Assembly: GCF_018271975.1 (NCBI RefSeq)
Contig: NZ_JAGUCN010000002.1
Span: 124,001-188,000 of the forward strand
DNA length: 64,000 bases
Direction of reading: 5' to 3'
Source: Carboxylicivirga mesophila
Lineage (GTDB): Bacteria; Bacteroidota; Bacteroidia; Bacteroidales; Marinilabiliaceae
The position numbers were made by a program, and so were the translations under genes. Position 1 is the first letter of the stretch. Every line of letters begins with the position of its first letter. Positions 55,704-64,000 of the stretch are shown piece after piece. The notes below the pieces were generated by a model. The model was not told the DNA's origin, did no database searches, and saw only the letters and a list, made by a program, of their open reading frames with translations.

Positions 55704-58604
55704 ATGAGACAAATCACCATTATCAAGCACATATTCCTTTTGTTTTTTGTAATCATAAGTCAGTTAGTTGATTCACAAAAATTAGGAATACCCGATCTGG
55801 AGTATTTTAACCGGCGTCAGTACGAGGCCGGTACACAAAACTGGAAAATAAATGAGAGTAATAGTGATTTGATGTACTTTGCCAACAATGATGGTTTGCT
55901 GGAATATGATGGTGTTAACTGGCGGCTACATAAAGATATGGGCGATATTATTATCAGAAGTGTTAGTTGTATTGATGAAAAAATCTACGTTGGAGGATAT
56001 AATGAGTTTGGCTATTTTCAATATGATTCTCTTCATCACCTTAGTTATAAAAGTTTATCGGAGCTACCGCAACTTAAAAGTATTGGAAATGTCTGGACTA
56101 TTACCCAATGGGACAATAAAGTTGTTTTTCAATCAGAGCTGATGCTTTGTATTTATGAGAACAACGAATTGCAAGAAATAATACCTGCTAAAGAGCGTTT
56201 TATATCGGTTTTTTTGGTAAACGGCATGTTGCTGGTTCAGGATATATCCCAGGGTTTATTGGAAGTAAGGGGTAAAAATGCTTATCCTCTGCCTGGTGGA
56301 CAAATTTTCGCAGGCATGAATGTGTCATCAGTCATGGCAATAGCTGACGACAAGATTGTGATAGGCACCATGAAGAATGGGGTTTATTTATGGGATTTAC
56401 AAACAATACAGCCATGGAATGTGGAAGTAGCGCCGCAGCTGCAGGCAGCAAATATTTTTTGCGGTACAACATATGCTGATGATTATCTGGTTTTTGGAAC
56501 TATTCAGCAAGGTGTATTGATTGCCGATAAGCAAGGTAAGCTGGTTTTGCAAGTCGATAAGGATAAGGGCTTGATTAATAATACGGTACTGAGTTTGTTT
56601 GTTGACAAGGAAGGAAGTATCTGGTGTGGGCTCGATAATGGAATTGGGCGTATAAACCTAAAGTCAGGCATTTCTTTTATTAATGGCTATTATGATTTAG
56701 GTACTGGCTACGTGATGGATTTTTATGAGGGTAGCTATTATTTTGGTACGAATCAGGGACTATTCCGAATTTCGCAGAAGGATTTCTACAACCCGCTTAA
56801 AGGGAGGTCTCATTTTATAAAAGTGCCAGGAGCCGACGGACAGGTTTGGAGCCTATATAAAGACAAAAATGGAATTTTATGCGGGCATAATTTGGGTGTG
56901 CTCAGCGTAAGGAATGGTCAGGCTGAAACCATTACCCCTTCTTCGGTTAATGGAGTCTGGAAATTTATTCAGATTGAAGATAATCCGAGGTTGATGCTTG
57001 CTGGTACTTATGATGGTTTTATCCTACTGGAAAAAACACAGGGTAATTGGAAATTTGTTTGTAAGGTAGATGGTTTTGTTGAATCATCGCGATTTGCCGA
57101 ATGGGATGAAAATGGAAAGCTTTGGGTATCGCATGGCGACAGAGGGATATTTCAGTTGACTTTTAGCGATGATTATAAGTCGGTTGATAAGGTCAAAGAA
57201 TATGCATTCTCAAACTTTCCGAGCAATAAAATGGGCTTGGTTTCAAAAATTAACGGGCGCTTAATTTTTATCGGTAAAGATGCCTATTACCGGATTAATG
57301 CTGATGGAATAGTGGGGAAAGAGGATAGTTATGATGCTTTTTTTCAGGCAGGTCATTATCCTGAAAAGCTGATTGAAGATCGTTTTGGCAATATCTGGTT
57401 CTTCATGAATAATAATACAGGTGTTTTACGACGTTTGGAGGATGGTACTTACAAGAAAATTGAATTCCCTTTTGTACCCTTAAAACAAAAATTGGTTTCG
57501 TCGTTTGAGTCCATTTTTGTTAGTAATTCTAATAATGTATTTTTTGGAATAGAAGATGGCTTTGCACACTATTATGTGCTGGACAATACTAATTTTCGTT
57601 TACCATTTAAAGTGCATTTGCGTTCATTTAAAGGAGTCGGCGATAGTATCGGATATGTACTTCATCAATCCAATAATAAAGATACCAGGCAGTTGGTGAT
57701 TCCGGAATATCCTTTTAAGAAGAATGCTTTCACCATTAGCTATGCTGCTACCTTTTTTCAGGATAAGGATGTTGAGTATGCGACGGACCTGGTAGGGCCT
57801 GATGCGCAGCATACAAGTTGGTCTAATCAGACATTTGTACAATACACCAAACTAAAAGAGGGTGATTATTCACTTACAATACGCGCACGCAACCGATATG
57901 GAGTGGAGGCCTTACCTCTTACTTTTAAATTTAAAATACATCCGCCCTGGCATCGTCATATTTATGCTAAAATAATCTATCTCATACTAATTCTGATAAC
58001 TGCGGGTTTCGTGGCTTATATTTTTAATCGCCGGATTGAAATTAGCCGACAAAAGGAAAAATTGAAACAGCGCCAGCATTACAAAGCCAAGGAAGAGCAA
58101 CTGACAAACGAAGCGTTGCGAGCCGAGAAGGAGATGATTAGAATACGCAATGAAAAGTTGCGAAATGAGATGCTGTTCAAGGAAAAAGAGTTAGCTAACT
58201 CCACCATGAATATTATTCAGAAAAATGAGTTTCTGGCGTCGGTCAAAGAACGCTTAAAGCGGATTAAAACACTAAAAGATTCCTCTGAAATAGCTCACAA
58301 GCTCGATTTGCTAATTAAGAAAATTAATAAAGATCTCGATAGTGAGAGCCACTGGGAAGTATTCGAGCTGCACCTTGAGCAGGTACATGAAGATTTTCTT
58401 AAGCGATTAAAGTCAAAACATCCTGAGCTTTCTTCTCGCGAGCAAAAACTTTGTGCATACATTCGGATGGGAATGTCATCAAAAGAAATAGCTGTTATTA
58501 TGAACGTCTCCTACCGGGCTGTAGAAAATAATCGCTATCGACTACGACAAAACCTGGGCATTGAATCGGGAGAAAACCTTTCCAGGTATATAAATAGTAT
58601 CTAG
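55704..58604 (+). CDS. Third one-chain membrane sensor-regulator with LuxR-type HTH
   Basis: This protein of 966 residues has the same plan as those at 21198 and 24117. Signal peptide (about 1-25), propeller start NWKINESNSDLMYFANNDG and LLEYDGVNW, a Y_Y_Y-like domain with EGDYSLTIRARNRYGVEA, one TM helix (about 752-772), then a long Lys/Glu coiled coil. The HTH (about 907-955) reads LSSREQKLCAYIRMGMSSKE and IAVIMNVSYRAVENNRYRLR. Kinase and receiver are absent. It is divergent from the GH3/sulfatase unit and upstream of the SusCD operon at 58873, so it could control PUL 2, PUL 3 or both. Confidence 0.88.
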   Translation: MRQITIIKHIFLLFFVIISQLVDSQKLGIPDLEYFNRRQYEAGTQNWKINESNSDLMYFANNDGLLEYDGVNWRLHKDMGDIIIRSVSCIDEKIYVGGYNEFGYFQYDSLHHLSYKSLSELPQLKSIGNVWTITQWDNKVVFQSELMLCIYENNELQEIIPAKERFISVFLVNGMLLVQDISQGLLEVRGKNAYPLPGGQIFAGMNVSSVMAIADDKIVIGTMKNGVYLWDLQTIQPWNVEVAPQLQAANIFCGTTYADDYLVFGTIQQGVLIADKQGKLVLQVDKDKGLINNTVLSLFVDKEGSIWCGLDNGIGRINLKSGISFINGYYDLGTGYVMDFYEGSYYFGTNQGLFRISQKDFYNPLKGRSHFIKVPGADGQVWSLYKDKNGILCGHNLGVLSVRNGQAETITPSSVNGVWKFIQIEDNPRLMLAGTYDGFILLEKTQGNWKFVCKVDGFVESSRFAEWDENGKLWVSHGDRGIFQLTFSDDYKSVDKVKEYAFSNFPSNKMGLVSKINGRLIFIGKDAYYRINADGIVGKEDSYDAFFQAGHYPEKLIEDRFGNIWFFMNNNTGVLRRLEDGTYKKIEFPFVPLKQKLVSSFESIFVSNSNNVFFGIEDGFAHYYVLDNTNFRLPFKVHLRSFKGVGDSIGYVLHQSNNKDTRQLVIPEYPFKKNAFTISYAATFFQDKDVEYATDLVGPDAQHTSWSNQTFVQYTKLKEGDYSLTIRARNRYGVEALPLTFKFKIHPPWHRHIYAKIIYLILILITAGFVAYIFNRRIEISRQKEKLKQRQHYKAKEEQLTNEALRAEKEMIRIRNEKLRNEMLFKEKELANSTMNIIQKNEFLASVKERLKRIKTLKDSSEIAHKLDLLIKKINKDLDSESHWEVFELHLEQVHEDFLKRLKSKHPELSSREQKLCAYIRMGMSSKEIAVIMNVSYRAVENNRYRLRQNLGIESGENLSRYINSI

Positions 58605-58872
58605 TCACGGAAATTCTACAAATCTAAAATGTTAAAAAATGTGCAATTTGCACTATTTGGTAAAACGCCAGAAAGTGAGTGGTGTCGTGTGGGTGTAAAT
58701 TTGAATTTAAGAATATTTAAATATCAGTAAATCAAGGGTAAATGTAATTTTGTGTGAGTTTAATGTGAGTTGTTGAAGTGTGTAATGAGAGTTTTAAGTG
58801 CGTCTTTATATTAGGAAAAATTAACAGATGAGGTATATGTTTGCTTCATCGAATAATTAAAATCCATTTATT
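58605..58872 (+). promoter_or_regulatory. Candidate promoter region before the PUL 3 SusC
   Basis: Two -7-type boxes fit TAnnTTTG: TAAATTTG at 58696-58703 and TAATTTTG at 58745-58752. The -33 partners are not clear. The stretch is AT-rich, and no hairpin is seen right after the regulator stop, so read-through is possible. Confidence 0.3.
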
Positions 58873-61800
58873 ATGAAACACGTATTGGGGATTATTCTCT
58901 TTTTACTGACGCTCACAAGTCAGGCACAAGACATAACCGTTTCGGGAAAGGTAACGGGTACTGACGGAGCACCTGTTCCTGGGGTAAGTGTCGTACTTAA
59001 AGGTACAACCACTGGAACAATTACTACCATTGATGGGGATTATACATTACAAGCCAACATGGGCGATGTGATTGTATTTTCATTTATCGGGATGACATCA
59101 CAGGAAGTCACAGTTGCTTCTTCTACAATTAATATAATAATGGAAGAAGAGCTAACTGATTTGGATGAAGTAGTGGTGATTGGTTACGGAGTTCAAAAGA
59201 AAAGTGTTGTAACCGCCGCCATTAGTAGTGTATCTGCTGAAGATTTAGAAGCAAGTACACCAACAAGGGTAGAAGATGTATTAAAAGGACGCGTATCTGG
59301 TGTTCAGATCACGCAAAGCTCAGGTCAGCCTGGAGCTGAATCAAAAGTGCGTATTCGCGGTATTGGTACAATTAACAACAGTGACCCATTGTACATTGTT
59401 GACGGAATGGCTGTTGGTGGTGGCATCAACTACCTGAACCCTGCAGATATTGAATCTGTTGAGGTGCTTAAGGATGCGGCTTCTGCTGCTATCTATGGTG
59501 CACGTGCTGCCAATGGTGTTGTATTAGTAACCACCAAAAAAGGCAAGAAGGGTAAAGCTACCATTAATTATGATTTCTCTTACGGATGGCAGAATCCATG
59601 GAAGAAGCGCTCTGTGCTGAACGCCGAAGAGTACATGGTAATCATGAATGAGATTGCTTTAAACGATGGTAATGACGCTCCTTACTCTCCTGAACAAGTA
59701 GCAGGTGCAGGTGTTGGAACTGATTGGCAGGATGAAACATTTAACTACGATGCACCGGTTCAAAACCACCAGATGAGTTTACACGGAGGAAGTGATAATG
59801 TGTCATACTTTTTATCTTTCGGATATTTCAACCAGGAAGGTATTGTAGGTGGTAATTACGACCGTTCAAACTTTGAACGTTATAGTGTTCGTACCAACAA
59901 TACTTATGAGGCATTTGATTACGATCGTAAGTTTCTTTCAAATTTGAAGGTTGGAGTTACAGCTGGTTACTCAAGAGTTGTATCATCAGGTATTGAAACC
60001 AACTCAGAGTATGGTTCTATCCTGGGAAGTGCTTTGGCATTTAACCCAGCAATTCCTGTTTATGCTCAGGACCCTGATGCTGTTTTAGCAGAATATCCAA
60101 CAGCAGTTAAGGATAAAGATGGTCGTGTATTCTCATTACCTCCATCTGGATTCCAGGAAATTGCTAACCCTGTGGCGATGTTAAACGCTCCTGAAAATAG
60201 TCAGGATAATTCAGATAAGATTGTTGCTAACTTCTGGGGCGAACTGGAGTTATATGAAGGACTGAAATTCAAAAGTAGTTATGGTGTTGATTTAGCATTC
60301 TGGGGTGGTGATGGATACCGTTTTCCACATTTCTTAGCCTCTCAGGGCAAAGACTTTGACCGTAGCACCGTATGGTCAAATATGCACCGTGGTTTCACGT
60401 GGCAGGTTGAAAATACATTGAGCTATAATAAAACGTTTGCTGAGAAACATAATTTAGGTGTTTTGGTTGGGCAATCTGCACAAGAGTATACCTCACGTCA
60501 TCTATATGGTGATGATTATGACCTTTTGGAAGAAGATCCTGCTAAAGCTGTTATTGATTATGCTACTGCAGATAGAGATGACGAAAGAACTGCTGGTGGT
60601 ACTGACGGAGTAAGTGCCAAAACATTAGCTTCATACTTTGGTCGATTAGATTATAACTACGATGAGCGTTACATGATTCAGTTAACTGTTCGTCGTGATG
60701 GTTCCTCAAACTTCGGGCCTGAGAACAAATGGGCAACATTCCCTTCTGTTTCTGGTGGATGGAACGTTACCAACGAAGGATTTATGGATGGACGTCCTAC
60801 ATGGTTCACTTATTTGAAGTTAAGAGCCAGTTGGGGTGTGAACGGTAACGAAAATATCGGTGCTTTCTCCTATACCAGTTTGATGGATGGTAATCAGAAC
60901 TACTACTTTGGTAGTGGCGATAACCAGTACATGCAGTATGGTAGCAGCCCATCACGTATTGCCAACCCATATGTTATATGGGAAGAGTCAGAGCAGTTGG
61001 ACATTGGTTTTGATGCCCGCTTCTTTAATAGTTCATTATCATTAGGATTTGACTACTATGTAAAGAAAACTAATGGTATGTTAATGGATCAACCAATACC
61101 TAGCTACAACGGTAAAGGTGCTCCAATTGCCAATGCTGGTGACATGGAAAACAGTGGTTTGGAATTTGAAGTTTCATACAAGAATAACATTGGTGACCTC
61201 ACATATAGCATTGGTGCCAACGCATCATATCTAAAGAATGAGTTGATTAATTTGGGTAATGAGTCTGGTGAGATTGTTTACGAAAGTGCCGGTGCATCAG
61301 GTGTTGGTGACTTCGTGAAAGGACAGAATGGCGAGGTATTCCCATACTTCTACGGATATAAAACAAATGGCATCCTGCAAAATGAGGCTGAAGCCACTGC
61401 ATACAATGATATGTATGGTAAATCTTCTGTACCAGGTGATGTAAGATTTGTTGATGTTGACGGTGATGGTGATATTGATACAGATGACCGTACTAAGATT
61501 GGTAAAGGAATGCCAGATTGGACATTTGGTCTTAACCTGGGGGCTGAGTACAAAGGATTTGATTTAACAGCATTCTTCCAGGGTAGTCTTGGTAACGATA
61601 TCTTCGACTTCTCAACACGTGGTGATATCCCAATGATGAATCGTCCTTCTTGGATTTTAGATCGTTGGACCGGTGAAGGAACATCTAATTCAATTCCTCG
61701 TGTGACCTCTAAAAATCATAACGATAACTGGGTGTCATCAGACTTGTATGTTAAAGATGGTTCGTATGTACGACTAAAAACTTTACAAATTGGTTATACC

Positions 61801-61995
61801 ATTCCACAATCAGTGCTTAATAATTATATCAGTCGATGCAGAATATATGTAATGGGTGAGAACTTATTTACGCTGACCGATTATGATGGATTTGATCCTG
61901 AAATTGCTTCTGGAGATTATACTACTATTGGTATTGACCGTGGTATCTATCCTCAATCGAGAACTATCTCAATTGGTGCTAACATTACTTTCTAA
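58873..61995 (+). CDS. SusC/RagA-type TonB-dependent transporter (PUL 3)
   Basis: A signal peptide (1-18, TSQAQ) is followed by a carboxypeptidase-regulatory-like domain (SGKVTGTDGAPVPGVSVVLK) and the TonB box DEVVVIGYG (98-106). The plug carries VLKGRVSGVQITQSSGQPG, PLYIVDGMAVGGG and EVLKDAASAAIYGARAANGV. The barrel has an EF-like loop VDVDGDGDIDTDDR and ends ISIGANITF. The gene seems richer than its neighbours in AAC, TAC, CGT and GGT codons, which may signal high expression (impression, not counted). It precedes its SusD by 20 bp. Confidence 0.95.
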   Translation: MKHVLGIILFLLTLTSQAQDITVSGKVTGTDGAPVPGVSVVLKGTTTGTITTIDGDYTLQANMGDVIVFSFIGMTSQEVTVASSTINIIMEEELTDLDEVVVIGYGVQKKSVVTAAISSVSAEDLEASTPTRVEDVLKGRVSGVQITQSSGQPGAESKVRIRGIGTINNSDPLYIVDGMAVGGGINYLNPADIESVEVLKDAASAAIYGARAANGVVLVTTKKGKKGKATINYDFSYGWQNPWKKRSVLNAEEYMVIMNEIALNDGNDAPYSPEQVAGAGVGTDWQDETFNYDAPVQNHQMSLHGGSDNVSYFLSFGYFNQEGIVGGNYDRSNFERYSVRTNNTYEAFDYDRKFLSNLKVGVTAGYSRVVSSGIETNSEYGSILGSALAFNPAIPVYAQDPDAVLAEYPTAVKDKDGRVFSLPPSGFQEIANPVAMLNAPENSQDNSDKIVANFWGELELYEGLKFKSSYGVDLAFWGGDGYRFPHFLASQGKDFDRSTVWSNMHRGFTWQVENTLSYNKTFAEKHNLGVLVGQSAQEYTSRHLYGDDYDLLEEDPAKAVIDYATADRDDERTAGGTDGVSAKTLASYFGRLDYNYDERYMIQLTVRRDGSSNFGPENKWATFPSVSGGWNVTNEGFMDGRPTWFTYLKLRASWGVNGNENIGAFSYTSLMDGNQNYYFGSGDNQYMQYGSSPSRIANPYVIWEESEQLDIGFDARFFNSSLSLGFDYYVKKTNGMLMDQPIPSYNGKGAPIANAGDMENSGLEFEVSYKNNIGDLTYSIGANASYLKNELINLGNESGEIVYESAGASGVGDFVKGQNGEVFPYFYGYKTNGILQNEAEATAYNDMYGKSSVPGDVRFVDVDGDGDIDTDDRTKIGKGMPDWTFGLNLGAEYKGFDLTAFFQGSLGNDIFDFSTRGDIPMMNRPSWILDRWTGEGTSNSIPRVTSKNHNDNWVSSDLYVKDGSYVRLKTLQIGYTIPQSVLNNYISRCRIYVMGENLFTLTDYDGFDPEIASGDYTTIGIDRGIYPQSRTISIGANITF

Positions 61996-62015
61996 TTTGA
62001 TTAAAGATTTTTATT

Positions 62016-63536
62016 ATGACTAAATATATTAAATCATTATTCTTAGCTGCACTAATTGGTTTTACCGCGTGTAGCGAAGACTTTCTGACTGTTCAGCCAA
62101 CCTCTTCGCAAGAGGCAGGCGGACCAGCGACCGAAGGGGCTATTTTGGCTAACCTTGGTGCCACCTATCAGATATTACTATTTGATAGTTATGCAGATTT
62201 TCAGTTCAACAGTGTGCCTTTGATGTCAGACCTGCGATCGGATGATATCTATAAAGGTGGTGGTGATGCCGGTGACCAGGCTGCTTTATATCGTCTTTCT
62301 CAGTTAGCACTTGAGTCGAACGATGTGCCAACCGGCTTATGGAACATCTATTACAGTGGATTAAGCCGTGCAAACAATGCTATTATTGCCTGTGAAAATG
62401 CAGTTGATGTTGATGAAGACAGACTAGCGCAGTATAACGCTGAAGCTCATTACTTACGTGCTTACTATGTACATTGGTTATGGAAATTCTGGGGTAACAT
62501 CCCATATTTTGAAGAAGATCTTGAAGAGCCATATATGGCACGTCAGTATACCGCTGATGAAGTTTATGCTGAGTTAATGGCAGACCTGGCTGTTGCTACA
62601 GCTGAAGGTGTTTTACCTATGAATACAACATCAACTAATGATGGACGCGCAACACGTGCCGCGGCTATGATGCTTAAAGCTCGTGTGGTAATGTATCAGA
62701 AAGATGCTTCTAAATATGCAGAGGTAATGGCCGATATGCAGACCATCGTTAGCGAAGGTGGTTACAGTTTACCAGATTATGCAAGTATTTGGGCCCGTGA
62801 TGGCGAATTCGGTGCCGGCTCTATTTTTGAAGCAAATCATTTACCAGAAGGTAAAGACTGGGGTGCTGCTTGGACTGGTTTCGGTACTAACCTGCCACGT
62901 TTTGTCTCTCCAAACGAATTGAAAGGTGACGACCTGCTTTCAGGAGCTGATTTCTATGAAGGCGGTTGGGGATTTGGTCCGGTCCGTACTGAGTTGGTGA
63001 GTATTTTTGAAGATGGTGATAAGCGTCTGGCTGGTTCCATCAATCAGTTCGCAAAAGGCACCTACACCGAACGTTTTCAGAATACAGGTTACTTTATGGC
63101 TAAATATGCTGCACGTGCAGATTATGCAGATGCACCTTATACACCAGACTTGAACTTTGAAAACAATGTTCGCATCTTCCGCTATGCAGAAGCATTACTG
63201 AATATTGCTGAACTGGAAGTGGTACATGGTGTTGCAGCAGGAGCTAAAACAGCTCAGAGTGCTTTAGATGATATCCGCGAAAGAGCCGGTTTAGAGTCGA
63301 TTGCAGCTAATGTTGATAACATTAAGTTAGAGCGTCGTCGTGAGTTTGTTGGTGAAGGCATGCGTTTCTGGGACCTTGTACGCTGGGGGGAAGCTGATGT
63401 TTTAACTGAGAATATTCCTGATTTTTCATCAAATCGTACATGGGCCGATTATAAGAAGTATCTGCCAATTCCTCAGTCGGAAATTGATAAGACTGAAGGT
63501 GAATTCAAGTTGGTTCAAAACGAAGGGTATAACTAA
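62016..63536 (+). CDS. SusD/RagB-type lipoprotein (PUL 3)
   Basis: Lipobox GFTAC (Cys19) leads to SEDFLTVQPTSSQ, typical of SusD. The TPR core contains EAHYLRAYYVHWLWKFWGN. The late motif ERRREFVGEGMRFWDLVRWG and the ending YLPIPQSEIDKTEG, NEGYN fit the family. At 506 residues it is on the short side. It partners the SusC at 58873 and is followed by a PKD lipoprotein after 19 bp. Confidence 0.95.
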   Translation: MTKYIKSLFLAALIGFTACSEDFLTVQPTSSQEAGGPATEGAILANLGATYQILLFDSYADFQFNSVPLMSDLRSDDIYKGGGDAGDQAALYRLSQLALESNDVPTGLWNIYYSGLSRANNAIIACENAVDVDEDRLAQYNAEAHYLRAYYVHWLWKFWGNIPYFEEDLEEPYMARQYTADEVYAELMADLAVATAEGVLPMNTTSTNDGRATRAAAMMLKARVVMYQKDASKYAEVMADMQTIVSEGGYSLPDYASIWARDGEFGAGSIFEANHLPEGKDWGAAWTGFGTNLPRFVSPNELKGDDLLSGADFYEGGWGFGPVRTELVSIFEDGDKRLAGSINQFAKGTYTERFQNTGYFMAKYAARADYADAPYTPDLNFENNVRIFRYAEALLNIAELEVVHGVAAGAKTAQSALDDIRERAGLESIAANVDNIKLERRREFVGEGMRFWDLVRWGEADVLTENIPDFSSNRTWADYKKYLPIPQSEIDKTEGEFKLVQNEGYN

Positions 63537-63555
63537 TTAGCAAAACTGGATAATT

Positions 63556-64000
63556 ATGAAAAATATTATAAAATCAGGTATCGCATTTTTGATGGCAGCT
63601 ATTTTGCTATTGGGTTGTGAGCCTAAAGAATTTGACAAGTCTGATCTGGGGAGTAATGGAGCTCCTACTGATGAGCAAATGAGTTTTACAATTACGCCAG
63701 GTGAGGATGAATTCCATTTTGTATTGGAAAACAATACACCCGTAAATGGAGTAAACACCATTAAATGGAGTACTGGTAATGGATCAACTTTACAAGGTAA
63801 TAAAGTGGTTGCCTACTATCCATTACCTGGTACTTATGAGGTGACATTAACTATTACTGCTAATAATGGTGAAGCAAACTCAAAAGCAGATGAAATTGAG
63901 CAAACAGAAACGGATTATGAATTTTTGGCTAGTCCGATTTTGACTGCCTTAACGGGGGGTGCAGAAGCGGTAGACGGTAAGACTTGGGTAGTTGATAGTT
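63556..64000 (+). CDS. PKD-domain surface lipoprotein (3' end outside window)
   Basis: The frame stays open to the last base. The start MKNIIKSGIAFLMAAILLLG is followed by lipidated Cys21. Residues about 45-110 look like a PKD/Ig fold: VLENNTPVNGVNTIKWS, GNKVVAYYPLPGTYEVTLTI. The partial protein ends in DGKTWVVDS, which resembles the start of a binding domain in SusE-like proteins. Coming right after SusD, it is likely a surface glycan-binding protein. Confidence 0.8.
   Translation, partial: MKNIIKSGIAFLMAAILLLGCEPKEFDKSDLGSNGAPTDEQMSFTITPGEDEFHFVLENNTPVNGVNTIKWSTGNGSTLQGNKVVAYYPLPGTYEVTLTITANNGEANSKADEIEQTETDYEFLASPILTALTGGAEAVDGKTWVVDS

Noticed and set aside
1-64000. Mobile element or genomic-island borders
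   Set aside because: No transposase, integrase, tRNA or direct-repeat ends were seen. The locus may still have been transferred, but the sequence does not show it.

Overview
The window looks like part of the chromosome of a polysaccharide-degrading member of the Bacteroidota, probably marine (inference). The evidence is four SusC/SusD pairs, nine sulfatases, type IX secretion (T9SS) C-terminal tags, many Bacteroidota-type lipoprotein signals, and very large membrane sensors with a C-terminal LuxR-type helix-turn-helix. I saw no rRNA, tRNA, transposase, integrase or CRISPR array. I cannot place the genus.

Layout. Positions 1-2952 hold the end of a T9SS-tagged protein, a terminator, and a T9SS-tagged sulfatase. 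Positions 3302-33975 form a long plus-strand polysaccharide utilization locus (PUL 1): surface lipoprotein, SusC, SusD, second surface lipoprotein, sulfatase, (alpha/alpha)6-type hydrolase (PF10091/GH144-like), serine hydrolase, GH3, two sulfatases, two tandem membrane-bound sensor/DNA-binding regulators, two sulfatases, a GH43-like enzyme with a discoidin-type domain, another sulfatase, and a small helical exported protein. A further plus-strand unit (34591-38569) encodes a T9SS-tagged sulfatase and an SGNH acetylesterase. Positions 38570-38967 are non-coding, with a hairpin, a 41-bp tandem array of palindromes, and a bidirectional terminator.

On the minus strand (38968-55228) lies PUL 2. 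In transcription order it has GH3, sulfatase, terminator, SusC, SusD, an atypical SusC, SusD, a DUF1735-type surface lipoprotein, then a separate MORN/TonB-C protein. A third sensor-regulator (55704-58604) is divergent from the GH3 gene. It is followed by a further SusC/SusD/PKD-lipoprotein operon (PUL 3, 58873 to the window end), which runs off the edge.

Working model (inference). A sulfated, probably O-acetylated glycan is bound by surface lipoproteins and SusD. T9SS-exported and lipoprotein enzymes trim it at the surface, SusC imports the pieces, and periplasmic sulfatases, GH3 and GH43-like enzymes finish them. The propeller sensors detect oligosaccharides in the periplasm and switch the operons on through their own cytoplasmic helix-turn-helix, with no histidine kinase in between. 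No polysaccharide lyase or recognisable endo-acting enzyme for a known algal polymer is present, so the substrate cannot be named. No sulfatase-maturing enzyme is encoded here.
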